The notes under the pieces: model-generated
The model's database searches: none
What the model saw: only the letters and a program-made list of their open reading frames with translations
What the model was told of the DNA's origin: nothing
Shown here: positions 49,584 to 61,300 of the stretch, one piece after another
How positions within the stretch are numbered: position 1 is the first letter of the stretch
How the letters are laid out: the number at the start of each line of letters is the position of its first letter
Position numbers and translations under genes: made by a program
Assembly: GCA_903772945.1 (NCBI GenBank)
Contig: CAICTM010000439.1
Coordinates: 1 to 64,000 of the forward strand
Source of the DNA: Seminavis robusta
Taxonomy: Eukaryota > Bacillariophyta > Bacillariophyceae > Naviculales > Naviculaceae
Length of the DNA: 64,000 bases
Direction: 5' to 3'

Positions 49584-49858
49584 AATATATACTACTGTAC
49601 CTCCTTGAAAAGAAGACTGCATCTCAGCGACAACAATAAGAGATTGTTCTTGAACCGTGTTGACTCGCTTTATGTTAACTGTATTAGCTAGCCAACGAAA
49701 TGCATGGGAAAAATACATTCACGCACGCAGAAGAATGTTTCGCTGAAGAAATACGTATAACAAAAGTACTATAAGAGGACAAACATCTTTTTTTAAAGCT
49801 TTATGGAATGCATTCATCTTACGGGCCATACAATGACACAAAAGAATGCGCACGGCCC

Positions 49859-52384
49859 TCATCTGCTCCGGCTTCGTTTGCTCTTTTTCCCCTTGGCCTT
49901 GCTCTTCTTCTTCTTCTTTGATTCCGTTGGTGATGGCGAGGAACCTAGACTCAACCAGTTGCGAAAAGCCCCGTTGCCTTCTACCATCGCCTCGCTTACC
50001 TCTTTGGCCGCCGTTGCAAAGAACTGTTTTGGCGTCTTCAAAATATCCCTGCTAATTTCTTCTTTCATGATAGTTGCCTCTTCCACCAACACTTCTGCAA
50101 CCTCTCCGAGCGTCGAAAAAGAAAAATCAATCTGAAGCTCGGAAGCAAATGTTTGATCGTCCGTCCCAGAAGTCACGTACGACACTTGCGTAGAGCCATC
50201 CGAATTGTCTGAGGCACGGGACTTGTCCTCTTCCTCGTCTTCAATTAGGACCTCAACAGCATCCTTGGACGTTGACCACCAGATCACTGCTTGAACATCA
50301 TCTGGTTTGGGAGCTGGCGGCTTGTCTTGAAGCGATCCAGACCACGGCAACGCTTTTTCGGGCATCTGGTCCGGTACAGTTCCCGCTTTCTTTGTTTGAG
50401 CACTAGCCGTGGTTGATGATGAAGCCTCCGAACGGCGGCTCTTGCTGTCGGAACCTTCCGAACGGCGGCTCTTGCTGTCGGAAACCTCTGAGCGGCTCCT
50501 GCTGGAGGTCATCGAACGGCGACTCTCATCTTCTTCTGGCTGGTCGCTGGTGCTTTGATCTCGATCTGATCGCATGATCTCATTGTCCTCGAGATGATCC
50601 AGAACGTTGTCTTCTGGGATGGTGAGTTCCTGAAGTCTTTGCTTCATTTCTATCTTCTCTCGCTTCTTTCCATGTTTCTTCCCTCGCTTCTTTTCTTTCT
50701 TGCGCTTTTTTCGCTCTTTCTTCTGTTCCTTCGTCTCCTTCTTGGACTTTTGAACGGTTGGCACCTCGACATCACGCGATTCTGCGGCTACGTGCTTTCC
50801 TTCATTCTTGGTACCCTTCTCCGGTCGACGTCGAGATGGACTTGCACGAGGACTCGTGCCAGGGCTTGAAGCTGAAGGTTTGGCGGTCTTCTCGGTGCCC
50901 ACCAACCTTTGCCTGACATCAATGATCTTTGATTGCTTCTTCGTGATCGCCATAAAGTCACCCACTAGTTTGGCTTCTCGCTCGGTATTTATCTTGGATT
51001 GCATCTTCGAAATCTCGGCAAAGCCATACATTAAACTTCCTTCTTCGTGACCCTGATGGCCTTCGTGGTTGGCCTTAGGACGTTGTGTTTCAGCTGCGAG
51101 ATTGTCTGTATGTTTCGGGTCATTCCCGGTGTCAGGCGTCAGATCATTCTCAGCAGGCTTCACTTCATTCCCAGCAGTTCTTCGTTCATCCTTGGTGGAA
51201 CCTGCAGTAGATGATTCGGTTTCAGAACTTTCCTCGGGGCTCTCCCCCGCCTCAGCATTGGACACTGGCACGGAAGCATCCTGAGGACTAGGTGGTGAAG
51301 CCAAGTCATCAGTATTGCCTTTGGGTTCTTCCGCAGAGTCGTCAGCATGCCACCTTGCAAAGACAGATTTCAATGACGCAAATTTTTCGAAAATCTGTCG
51401 GCTGTTTTCTTCTAGAGTTTCAGATCCGTCCGATTCCAATTCGTTTTCTCTTGACTGCCAGGGCTCTTCGGGCACATTATTCGCACTCGAAGCACTTTGC
51501 TGTGATCTCGAATCTTCACCATCGGAGACATTGCTGAGTGCGTTCAACATGTTGTCAATTCGCCCAACGTGCTCATTGATTGGTACCGGTATGCCACGCG
51601 GCCAGGGATCGCCAAGTTGGGGTGCAGAGTTGTCTTCCGGACTTCGTGCGCCTACTGCAGGAGGAGGCATGAAATCGACTGCATTGGACATCGTTGGGAA
51701 AACGAGCGGCTTGGAAGGATCGACACCAGCAAACTGAAACTCTTCGGATTCATCGACCTCTTCAGATTCTTCTGACTCGTCAGCAACCAAAGCGAGTGAC
51801 AGTCCTCTTCGACCCTCGGCAGTCTCCCGTGCGTCCACCTCATCATCTTCGGCTGGTTCCCTATCTTCATTGTCGTCGCCCTCATGACGGCTGTTTCGTT
51901 TACCCCGCCCTATTTTCTTGAATGGCTTCAACAGAGACTTCATAATCTTTCTCTTCTTCGGTTTTTCAGACTCAACTGTCTCGTGGTGCTCGCTGGAAGC
52001 ACTCGATGACTCTGACTCGGGCTCGTTTTCCGCTGGTTCTTCAACTGGTTCCAAAACGTGTTCTTCAATGTTTGATTCAACAACCGCAGGATCAGCATTG
52101 TCACGTTGACCCCCTTCCAGCATCCTTTCTAAGGGAGAGGGAGAGAGTTTGCCCTCGCCACCTTCCCTTCTCGCATCAGGTTCCTCTCGCGATTCGCTCT
52201 CAACTCCATCGCCGCGATCCCTGTTAAGTCCCAACTTTTCGACCCAGTAATCTTCGTTGTCTTCGTGGTCGATCTCGTCCTGCAAGGTTGCCAATATTTG
52301 CTTGCATCTGCTCAATTGTTGTGATACTCGGCTCTCGCCCGACAGTATTGAAGTAGAATCCGTGTCTGGAATCTCGTCCATCAT
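49859..52384 (-). CDS. Hypothetical protein, Glu/Ser/Lys-rich and disordered
   Basis: 841 residues; function not recognised. A short helical N-terminus (QLSRCKQILATLQDEIDHED) precedes long acidic and Ser-rich stretches. Basic patches are seen at about 145-165 (KRKIMKSLLKPFKKIGRGKR), 505-520 (SPGTSPRASPSRRRPEKG) and a Lys run at about 550-580. A nine-residue unit (S-D-S-K-S-R-R-S-E) repeats near 645-665. A more ordered C-terminal part has DAVEVLIEDEEE, EVAEVLVEEA and a helix (EISRDILKTPKQFFATAAKE), then ends in KSKAKGKKSKRSRSR. It has no signal peptide or membrane span. Shares its overall build with the proteins at 54998 and 58361. Confidence 0.75.
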   Translation of the reverse strand: MMDEIPDTDSTSILSGESRVSQQLSRCKQILATLQDEIDHEDNEDYWVEKLGLNRDRGDGVESESREEPDARREGGEGKLSPSPLERMLEGGQRDNADPAVVESNIEEHVLEPVEEPAENEPESESSSASSEHHETVESEKPKKRKIMKSLLKPFKKIGRGKRNSRHEGDDNEDREPAEDDEVDARETAEGRRGLSLALVADESEESEEVDESEEFQFAGVDPSKPLVFPTMSNAVDFMPPPAVGARSPEDNSAPQLGDPWPRGIPVPINEHVGRIDNMLNALSNVSDGEDSRSQQSASSANNVPEEPWQSRENELESDGSETLEENSRQIFEKFASLKSVFARWHADDSAEEPKGNTDDLASPPSPQDASVPVSNAEAGESPEESSETESSTAGSTKDERRTAGNEVKPAENDLTPDTGNDPKHTDNLAAETQRPKANHEGHQGHEEGSLMYGFAEISKMQSKINTEREAKLVGDFMAITKKQSKIIDVRQRLVGTEKTAKPSASSPGTSPRASPSRRRPEKGTKNEGKHVAAESRDVEVPTVQKSKKETKEQKKERKKRKKEKKRGKKHGKKREKIEMKQRLQELTIPEDNVLDHLEDNEIMRSDRDQSTSDQPEEDESRRSMTSSRSRSEVSDSKSRRSEGSDSKSRRSEASSSTTASAQTKKAGTVPDQMPEKALPWSGSLQDKPPAPKPDDVQAVIWWSTSKDAVEVLIEDEEEDKSRASDNSDGSTQVSYVTSGTDDQTFASELQIDFSFSTLGEVAEVLVEEATIMKEEISRDILKTPKQFFATAAKEVSEAMVEGNGAFRNWLSLGSSPSPTESKKKKKSKAKGKKSKRSRSR

Positions 52385-53720
52385 GGTGGCGATCCTACTA
52401 CCAATCTATTTGGATGGTAGGATGAGCAAATATGCTTATTTTTGTGGCTGTTCCCTGCGTGCGGCTCGGATACTGAACACTCAGCAAGTGGTCGTGTGGA
52501 GTCCCAAGCCGCTTTACATAGAAACTATGTTGTATCTGATCACGCAGGTAGCTTTGTCTAAGCAGATTCATCGTCAGGAATACTAACGGATGATGACAAC
52601 GGAAAGTCGGCAGTTGATTGGAGCAGCTCGAACGGTGAAGGCTTGTTGTAGATAGTTGTGTAGTTTGGCCAGTGTTGGAGGAACGACAGCGCACGTAGAA
52701 GACGTTGATTTTCCTGAAAAAGTCTGGATCTTCGTGCACCTGTTGCTTGAGCGCACCCCGTTTCGTTCGGGAGGGACAGCTAGGTCGGGATCTTTGCGAC
52801 CCCGCGAACCAATGGACAGTTCCGCCAAGCGCCAAGCCCACACCTCTCGCGGACCTCAGCATTCTGCGTCGTCGCTTGTGGGGTTCTGATGACTGCTTAT
52901 TGATAAACTTGAAAGCCAGTGAGTGTCAGCGCAGAGCGATCTCAGCTGCTACAGATTACGATGTCGTGCTCGAGGCGCGCACATGGCCCCTGTGAGAAAC
53001 AATATGTAGATACGACCCGCCCACCGGTTGTTTCCCAGCTGCAGCAGCTGGGTACATCGGTATGGTACCGGTCCGGTATCAAGTCGCCAGAGGAATAAGC
53101 GCCAGGTTCCATTAGCAATGTTTTGACACCTGTAACCCAGCACCCATGAAAAGAAGTTGTCCTCCAGTGTTCCAAAGTGTTGCACCGCTCAGTATTGCAT
53201 CGTACCGGTACACCCCCTTGCCCTTGGCTTTTGATTCGATTCATTCGTCTGTTTGCTGCAAGAGCTAACTTCGTCTTACCCTTCACACAGCGAACTTGGC
53301 TCAGGCAAATATGCCGGTAGCTATCTATAGATAGTTGTGTTCGTAGAAGTTGAAAACTATTCTACAAAATTGCCAACAACTCATCAGTTACAACACAACA
53401 GTTTTAGATTCAGCTGGGTACCGTTGAACTTCAGCCAGGCCTAGAAGGACAACTAGCTAGACTGCTTACAAAGAACCAACGACTTCATGCATGCCGCCAA
53501 CTGCTCGAGAAAGCTCGTTTTTCTTGCCTTTGGGGCTTTCTGTTTTTATCAATACATGCAATAATGTAAATAGTACAGCATATTTCTTTTGGGGGGCACA
53601 GAGCGAAAACAACTAGTACGGTAGAGGTCCTGGAAGCTTGGAAGCTTGATTGTCTTTTTGTTTTTTTTGTTTTCGCTGGCATGCTCCATTGACCGCATGC
53701 TTTGATCGGCGATGTCGCCA
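52385..53720. other. Intergenic, no supported gene
   Basis: Between two minus-strand genes. Contains taccggtccggtatc and cgtaccggtac motifs (about 53065 and 53204). Short frames only. Confidence 0.4.
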
Positions 53721-54449
53721 TCAGTAGAATTCTCCTGGTAGACAGCACAAACAGCCGTAAGCCTCTGTGCTCATTGGCCTCGTGATCCAATCCTCCTCCT
53801 CACAATCAATAATCATGGTAGGTTCATCCATAGTAACAAGCGTTCCTTCCTCATAAGAGCTTTCCGAATAATAGGTTTCGTCTTCTCTGGTGTCTTTGTT
53901 TTCGACGTAGTAATCTCGCTCGTCCCTAAACAAAACGTCCAAATCCGCCTTTGGTTGCCTATAGGATTGACTGGCCCCGATTGGGTCTTGCGCCCAAATA
54001 TGGCGGTTTGGAATCACCATCTCACTTTCACGCGTCGAGGAGTCCATGGAAGTGGCCGAAGAATCTTCCAACGGTGGGGGCATTATGGGGGCGTGCCTTA
54101 TGGGGGCGTGCATTACCCTTAGGTCATGACTGCGTTCTTCTGGTCCTCCTCCAAGCAACCCAAGATCAAAGGCTTGCCTCGTCGGAGGCTTATTGGACTT
54201 GTTGTTTGGATAGAGGGGAGGAGTCCCACCTTTGCTCTTTTCGCGGGGCATTTTCATTTGAATTGGGCCAAACTTTTGGATGTCGCTTCCGAATAGTTTT
54301 ACGTCGCTCTTCTTGAGGAGATTGCGCTTCATTTGGTCAGCAAGAGACACGCTCTTTTGCGCCGACTGATCGAGGGGGTCCTCTCGTGAGTCTCTTTCTT
54401 TGTTTCTAGTGTCTCCCTCTTTCACCAGAATCGTGTGCAACTCCGCCAT
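53721..54449 (-). CDS. Hypothetical protein with Cys-rich tail
   Basis: 242 residues; function not recognised. It starts MAELHTILVKEGDTRNKERD, a charged region, then LADQMKRNLLKKSDVKLFG (amphipathic helix). A duplicated hexamer-like phrase APIRHAPIMPPPLEDS lies near 115. The C-terminus is acidic and ends GCLCCLPGEFY, a Cys cluster (C-x-CC) that could be lipidated or bind metal. No membrane span or enzyme motif seen. Confidence 0.6.
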   Translation of the reverse strand: MAELHTILVKEGDTRNKERDSREDPLDQSAQKSVSLADQMKRNLLKKSDVKLFGSDIQKFGPIQMKMPREKSKGGTPPLYPNNKSNKPPTRQAFDLGLLGGGPEERSHDLRVMHAPIRHAPIMPPPLEDSSATSMDSSTRESEMVIPNRHIWAQDPIGASQSYRQPKADLDVLFRDERDYYVENKDTREDETYYSESSYEEGTLVTMDEPTMIIDCEEEDWITRPMSTEAYGCLCCLPGEFY

Positions 54450-54997
54450 GATATAGCTGACTGTAACAACTGTAATAACTAGCTAGCTAGAGGTACTGTA
54501 CTGTAGCAACTTGAAGGCGTGACAAGTTCTTTGTGTGATGATGAATCTAATTTCGCACTCGTAGAGGAAGAGGGTTCCACAAGACGGTCAAGACGTTGAG
54601 GACCTTGAAAAATTTCCTCAGCGCACCTGAAGGTTGGGTGGAAACGGAAACGATGTCGTTGCTGCTGGCCATGGCGAACGCAGAGCCGCTCCCTACAATA
54701 AAATGTGAGAAGAGCTAAACCTGATGCATCGCCACACGTCAACAGTTGTTTTCGATCCGATTGCTCTAAATACCATGGGTTTGCGCCCGTTTGGAATATT
54801 ATCTAGAGAGATCGAAATGTTGAGCGATCTCATCTTCTAAGTAACACTACTGAGTTTTGATACTCGCGGTTGGAGTCAGGTTCCCTTGGTTTTGCCTCGG
54901 AACCTCATGCATCATTCATCTCGTTTGGAAGCCCTCGATCGGAAAGGCATTGCTGCATGATCTCTCGGCATTGACAGCCACAGCAGCACAATCAACG
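54450..54997. promoter_or_regulatory. Divergent spacer between two hypothetical genes
   Basis: Contains aactagctagctagagg at about 54478. An in-frame ATG at 54857 would add 47 mostly hydrophobic codons to the downstream gene. Confidence 0.4.
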
Positions 54998-57982
54998 ATG
55001 AGGATTACCAAAGGTTCTTCGTTTGCAACATGGACGAAGCGGTTGCAAGGCAAGAGCTCTAGTAGCAGTAATTCACAGAAACGAGAGAGCAAGAGCAAGA
55101 AATCGGCTGGTCGACGGGCCTTGTCACCACTACGACGTACCAGGTCACCGCCACCACCTCAATCACCCGGAAAGTCATCCGGTAGTCGAGACAGATATAT
55201 TTTGCTTTCGTCGAAGAAGGAAAATGTAGACGAACGCGCTAATAAGCCAATCGAGCAACAGACTGCGGTCGTGCAGGAGGAACAACGTGTCGACCAGACT
55301 GTGGTCGTGGAGGAACAACCTTTCTTCGATACTGCATGTACGGAAAATCGCCTAGACGAGTCGGAGCAACGTGTTGAGGAGTCGACAGAAGTAATCATTG
55401 CTAAAGCCGACGACGGAGTTCGTGATGCTGCCGATGATCATTCCGATGTGTTTGTGGATGTGGAATCACGCTCGGACGATGGAGACGCAGTCGAATATTC
55501 ACGAATGTCTTTTGACTCAGACGGTTCCAAAAAAGCAGAAGAGATGGAGATGTCTTTGGGTGAAGATATTACGCGTAACGAATACGATATACCTGAATCT
55601 AAGGAGGTCAGGTTGGGTGACAATGGCAGTCTTGGTCCCGTGCCACTGGAGGACTCCAAGATTGGTTCCATATTGTCATTCAAAGACTCCATGCTGGAAA
55701 AGATAGATAATCTTGCCGAGCAGCCCGAGGACAATGAGCGGCCAATCCCTGCGGGTGCACTGTACTGGACTCAGCTTTCCCCTGAACAGCAAGCAGCAGC
55801 TGGTTTTTTGGGCTTTGATGAACAATCGTGGGACAACGCGAAGTGGAAGAGAGAGATGAGAGAGGCAGAGAAGGAGAAAAAGAAAATGTCTGAGTTGGCT
55901 AATGAGGACAATGAGGACAAAAATCAAGCTGAAACGGAGGTGCTAGTGCGTCGTCTTGGTGACGAAGATGTCATGCAACAGTCCGATGTCATTCAACAGT
56001 CCGATGTCATTCAACAGGCAGGTGGCGATGCGCCAGCGAACGCCCAAGAGCAAGACGGTGCCAATGTAATGCCACATGTGATTCTTCAAGATACCGATCA
56101 ACGTCGTCAGAAAGAACCCGAGGCGATTGTGGGCATTGAGGATCTCACAGCTCTGTCTGTGGCTGCAGCTGCAGCTTCGTTGCTACCAACATGGCGCAAA
56201 CAAGGCTCGACTTTGCCCCCCGACGAGGATGCAAGCACCACCCGTAACAAAAGCTCCTCGGCTGAATCCCGGGGAGATACACCTGAAGGAACCGAGAATG
56301 ATGACAAAGCCATTGGAGATGATGGTGTCCACAGTGAGGTTCTCAATGGCCCCGACATTGCCAACCACGAAGAGCCCACCTCCGCCACACCGACCCAGGG
56401 CAGTACCGACCAATTCCAAAAGCAGGATCCAGCTGGTAGATACCCTGGCGATGCCGTTGATAACATCGATGGTGCTGTTGCTCATAACGCTCCAGAAGAG
56501 GCTGTTGCCCCGCAAGAAGACAGCGTGGAGTTTCCTGCCGATGGCATACTGCCAATCACAGGATCCACAAACGACGACGGCATCGAAGAAACGGTACTCG
56601 AACAAGCGTCTGGTAATGTCACAGATAAACACGACATGAAACGAGACGGCGAGTCAAGTGTTGCAGAGTCACCCGTGCCCAGCAATGATTCAGAAGAATC
56701 GCTGAAGGTTGACGAGAAGAAACAATCTCTCGCACCTGTCATTCGGTTTCCCAAGCCCAAAATGAAGAACTGGGGTAGGTTGAAACGACCAAAGACAACA
56801 GAAAAGAGTACGGGCGCTCCATTGGCCTCGGTTCCTTTGGCAGAGTCGCTGGCGATGAACAGCGAAGAGATCCAAAAGATGAGAATGAAAAACAGAATGA
56901 GGGAAGAGAAAAGAGCCTTGCGTCGTGTGAAACTCAAGTCAAGGAATAAGAACAAATTCGTTGGAGTTGGTGAGATCATATCGTTTACCAGCAGTCCTAT
57001 TGATCCGCCAGTGCAGACTGCAAGCTCCAAATCCGAGCCCAACATCTTGAGGAAGACGTCGCAAGTACGAGAGGCCATCTTCCAAGGAGCGGCAGCTCAA
57101 CTGAAGTCAAATCATCTCGAACCACCAAACGACTTTGAATTATCGAAAATGATTCTTTGGTCTGATGACACGCAGGATGACTTCGGCGTCGAAATCATTC
57201 CATCAAAATCTGAGGGGCTTGTCCCCGATCCTCAACGTGCAGCGTCCCCGACAGGAGCCGCTTCACGTGCATCTGCCGCTTCACGTGCATCTGCCGCTTC
57301 ACGTGCATCTGCCGCTTCACGCGCATCAGCCGCATCACGCGCATCAGCCGCATCACTCGCATCTGCCGTTTCACGCGCATCTGCCGCATCTATACATGTC
57401 TCGGAGGAGCAACGAAGCAAAGATTTTGAAGTGTTGAGTCATGATTCTGACAGCGATGAAGATGAGGACGAAGTGGAGGACTTCGGCGACGAAGAGGAGG
57501 AGGATGAGGTGGCAGTGGAAGACGAGGAAGATTATGAAGCGTCGTTCGTTGAAATCACCAGGGCTAATGTTGCAAGTGATGAAGAAAACACGGCAAAATC
57601 AGCAAGGTCAAAATCAACAAGGTCAAAATCAACAAGGTCAAAATCAACAAGGTCGAAGGAGGGGAAGTCCAATAGACGCAAGGACCAGCAAGAGTGGAAA
57701 GGTAAGAGCAAGGACAGAAGGCGCGAAAAGCGGCGTGAGAAATCCAAGAGAAAACACAGTAAGAGGCACTTGGCGGCGTCATCGTCGGACATCTCGGATA
57801 TCATGGAACAGTTTACGTGTCCTGCTGAAGTGGTAGGGGAAGGCAATCCGGTCTTGTGCAGCACGATCGCGGAAGGCGACGAAGAGGACGGGGGATGTCG
57901 AGACGTTACGTACGACCTGCGAGACATGGCCATTGAGTTGATTACGAAAGGCCCCAAGGTCATCATAAAGTGGCTCGAGTGA
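54998..57982 (+). CDS. Large disordered protein with internal tandem repeats
   Basis: 994 residues from MRITKGS (frame open from 54857). Function not recognised. A basic SP-rich patch (RRALSPLRRTRSPPPPQSPG) is followed by long acidic stretches. At about 248-270 (55750-55830) YWTQLSPEQQAAAGFLGFDE followed by SW resembles a motif I have seen recurring in stramenopile proteins. Three tandem repeats are written in DNA: a 21-bp unit near 55967-56017 (QQSDVIQ), an 18-bp unit at 57247-57390 (ASRASA, about eight copies) and a 15-bp unit at 57597-57650 (SKSTR). The C-terminus turns ordered (RDVTYDLRDMAIELITKGPK). Charged runs and Ser repeats suggest a scaffold or RNA/cytoskeleton-linked protein; unproven. 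Confidence 0.75.
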   Translation: MRITKGSSFATWTKRLQGKSSSSSNSQKRESKSKKSAGRRALSPLRRTRSPPPPQSPGKSSGSRDRYILLSSKKENVDERANKPIEQQTAVVQEEQRVDQTVVVEEQPFFDTACTENRLDESEQRVEESTEVIIAKADDGVRDAADDHSDVFVDVESRSDDGDAVEYSRMSFDSDGSKKAEEMEMSLGEDITRNEYDIPESKEVRLGDNGSLGPVPLEDSKIGSILSFKDSMLEKIDNLAEQPEDNERPIPAGALYWTQLSPEQQAAAGFLGFDEQSWDNAKWKREMREAEKEKKKMSELANEDNEDKNQAETEVLVRRLGDEDVMQQSDVIQQSDVIQQAGGDAPANAQEQDGANVMPHVILQDTDQRRQKEPEAIVGIEDLTALSVAAAAASLLPTWRKQGSTLPPDEDASTTRNKSSSAESRGDTPEGTENDDKAIGDDGVHSEVLNGPDIANHEEPTSATPTQGSTDQFQKQDPAGRYPGDAVDNIDGAVAHNAPEEAVAPQEDSVEFPADGILPITGSTNDDGIEETVLEQASGNVTDKHDMKRDGESSVAESPVPSNDSEESLKVDEKKQSLAPVIRFPKPKMKNWGRLKRPKTTEKSTGAPLASVPLAESLAMNSEEIQKMRMKNRMREEKRALRRVKLKSRNKNKFVGVGEIISFTSSPIDPPVQTASSKSEPNILRKTSQVREAIFQGAAAQLKSNHLEPPNDFELSKMILWSDDTQDDFGVEIIPSKSEGLVPDPQRAASPTGAASRASAASRASAASRASAASRASAASRASAASLASAVSRASAASIHVSEEQRSKDFEVLSHDSDSDEDEDEVEDFGDEEEEDEVAVEDEEDYEASFVEITRANVASDEENTAKSARSKSTRSKSTRSKSTRSKEGKSNRRKDQQEWKGKSKDRRREKRREKSKRKHSKRHLAASSSDISDIMEQFTCPAEVVGEGNPVLCSTIAEGDEEDGGCRDVTYDLRDMAIELITKGPKVIIKWLE

Positions 57983-58360
57983 GACGTGGTGGCAAAGCTA
58001 AGTTGCCCGAGTCCCTGGAACAATCAAGCCAAGACGAAAAGTGATCTAAACAATAGGTCTTGCATCGTTCCCCTCCTTCTCCGTCTCCCTCGTGCCCACA
58101 CCCCTTCTTTAACACCCAGTTATAACACAGCATAGTTTCTCCTCTGGTTAAGGTCGTAACGTTGATATTTGTGTTGCGTGGTCAATCCTCTAGCTAGCCT
58201 ATCAAATGCCCTTCCCGAGTCCCTTCGTTGGAAGAGCAGCTTGGGAACTTGGATACACACAGTCCACTCTGCGATAGCACAGCGTTGGAAGATATAGTAC
58301 TTTCTTATGGAAGTTAGGGGAAGTTCAAAGTTTGTTGTTATTACATATACCCATGTTCGC
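57983..58360. other. Convergent spacer
   Basis: Between the ends of two hypothetical genes. No gene. A ctaccggtcctcggtaccggtag repeat overlaps the end of the next gene at about 58361-58383. Confidence 0.35.
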
Positions 58361-61300
58361 CTACCGGTCCTCGGTACCGGTAGCTTGCACACCCATCCTG
58401 CCAGCAAGCTCCTGCACTTTCTCCAGGGATTCATCAATCCTTCGCTCCATTTCTCTCCACTCCTGGCTCTCTGAGTCTTCAACAGCAATGCCGCCGTCTG
58501 ATGAGACACCGGAAAGGCACCCGCGAGAGCTAGCAGCACGAAGCAGCATATTGTGGAGATCTTGGAGGTCATCCGTAACCTCGAACTGATCAGCTAAAGC
58601 CTCAGCTTTTTGGAGGGATTCGTTGATTCTCTGCTCCATCGATCCCCAGTGTTGCAAAGGAGCTTTGGTTTGACCATCGGACCCGTCACGTCCGCTTGTG
58701 GCTCCTGCATGCCGGCTACTAGAGCCAGCGTCACGATTCTCCTTCTGCCTGCGAGGCATTGCCATGTTGAAGACACGTCGCATTGCTTTGTTGGCAGCTT
58801 TTGTGGAAAGCCTCGCGTGGTTACTTTTCTTATCGAATGGTGGTGACTTCCGCTCTGACCGTTTCTCTGTTGTTGCAACATCAAAGTCTTCAGCCGAGGC
58901 GGAGACTGAAGATTTGCTCTTCAAGTCGTTCCAAGACTTCGTGGGTTCGCGATCAAGATCATCGACCAGCGAATGTTTACTGATCCTTTTCCTATTCGTT
59001 GTCTGCACAGGGCTCCCGGGGCTTGTTGGCCGTCTCGACGACGGCCGCTTACCATCTCCTTCGGCCCCGTATTCGGAAAGGAGCGGGGATCGAGCTCTTC
59101 CACCGCCTTCTTGGTTTCGGGAATATGCCAATTTGAAGAATCTCTTGAACGTCAAAATGTTCTTTTCTTCGTACTGGGATAAGGAAGCCTCGTCATCGCC
59201 GTCGTCTTCGTCGTCTTCATCGTCGCTGCCATGTTCATTCGCAGCTGTAAGAGCTCCAACATTGACAGGCAAAGCACCAGCTTCGTTGGCGGCTGTCCCA
59301 ATGCTCTTATCTGTCATGATCAAAGTCAGCTCAGTGCCGATTTCTTGGTCCCCAAAGCTAAAGGACTCGTCGACGCTGACTTGTTCACCGCTACATGTAA
59401 GAAGTGCCTTCAGTGCTTCTTTGTCTGCCTCCTGGCCGGCGAGTGATCCGACTGGATGGTCGTCATGGCTCGAGTCTTTGGGCGTGAGTGTTCTCAGGAG
59501 GAACGATCGTGAATCGGCCAATGATCCAGGTGTCGACTTCTGGTCGTCAAAGCTCAAGTCTTTCGGTGAAAGCTTGCTCATGAGGAACGACAACGCTTCA
59601 GATTCCTCAACGAGATTAAAGTCTTCAACTTCAACTGCGTCGGTCTCGTTGTCCTCGGCGCCATTGGCTTGTTTGACAAACTTTTGTGGTTCATCTTTGT
59701 TCATTTGATTTCGAGGGGAGGGATCATAGCTCTTTGCCCGTGCTACGTCTTGAGTTGCCTTTGTCGTAGAAGGGAGGTTCGCATCCAGGCTCACGACCGC
59801 AGCAATGCGCGAAGCAGCTGCGATGAAGTCGTCTTCTGCGTGATTGCTTTTACCGATCCGTACCCCCTCCTCGTTACTGCTTCTATGCTTGACGGCACTG
59901 TTCTCGGGGCCTTCATCGTGTTCGTTGGCCGGGGAGGCCGCCCGCTCATCAGAGAATGCTTCGCCTTCATCAGACTCCGCCTCTTGCACATTGTGGTCTT
60001 CCGGCGTTGCGCTCGTGTTGTCGTCCGCCAATTCTTCATCTTCAATATGATCAGGACCTTCAGAGATAACGGGAAGTGAGGGAGGTTGATTCCTGACATA
60101 CCTTGCGATGGAGCGGAACAAATTGGAGGACTTGCGTCGTCTTCGTCTGGGCTTGTTTGGTTGCTTGGCACTCATGTCGGGTAACACAAGCGCAACAGGT
60201 TCTTTGGAGTTTTTCTTCTTCTTCTTGCCAGTCCATCCCTGAAGCTTTCTTCTCAACCGTGCAACAGGTGGTGCTTCCACTATCCGATGACCTTCATCTT
60301 CAGGCGGCATAGCTTCAGCGAATGCAATGGCAGCGGCAATCGCCTTATTGACCTTCTCATCGTCAAGTTCTGTGGAGACGTAAGGGGGTACTTCTTTAGC
60401 AACCTCTGGCTCTGAATCCCTATCCGGTTCCTCCTTGTCTGCCGAAGAAGGGTCGGTCGCTTTTAAATCTGCAGCCTCTCGGCCGACAATAAGAATTTTT
60501 CCAGCCCTTGTGTCACTGTCGGCAGAAAGAGTCATCCTGGTTGAGATGGTGGTGTCATCATGAGGCTGGTATGTAGTCATGTAAGACGTTGAGTAGGTCG
60601 TTTTACTTGCTTCATCAGTGTCATAGGCGGTAGTGGTGGGTGTTGTACCCATGCTTGGATCAAAGCCGTTCAACAACAAGTTTTCCAAAGTCTTTTTCTC
60701 TTCGGTGGTCATGGAATCCACCTCGTAGCTATGGACGCTTCTCACGGTGCTCTTCCCAAAGCTTTCAGATGTTGCAACTGCCGGCATAGACTGCGTAAAT
60801 GGTAACGTAGGAAAGCGGGCTATGGGATCGAGGGCCATGCCCGTAAGCGCCTTGTCTCGTTCGTTGGCAACTGTTGATGACTCGAAAGAAGTCTTTGAAG
60901 TCTTTGAGTTTGATGCACTAGTAGACGATTTAGTGCTCTTTGAAGCATTGCTCTTTTCGTCAGTGTCTGACGTCGAAGTTTCCCCGGAAGACGAATCTCC
61001 GGTAGTCGAATCGCCGGTAGATGACGACTTGGAATTCTCGACGACACTTTCGTTCGCCTCTTTGTTGTCTGCAGCAACAGCAGAACCTTGTGCGGTTGCA
61101 TCTTTAGAGGCGTTGAGAGAGCCATTTTTCGGTAGGATTTGGAGAGAGCCATCTTTGGTTGTATTTTGGAGAGAGTTCACTTCAGTAGGTTCTTGAGGCA
61201 TGGTGTCAACTGTGTTCAACTGTTTGTCTTCATCATTGGTGCATTGAAACATTGGTGGTAGACCAAAGGCATGGAAGTATGAATTCTTGGGTTGTGGAGG

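Noticed and set aside
58698-59708. 336-codon plus-strand frame
   Set aside because: Antisense of the large disordered gene; Ser/Leu-rich composition only.
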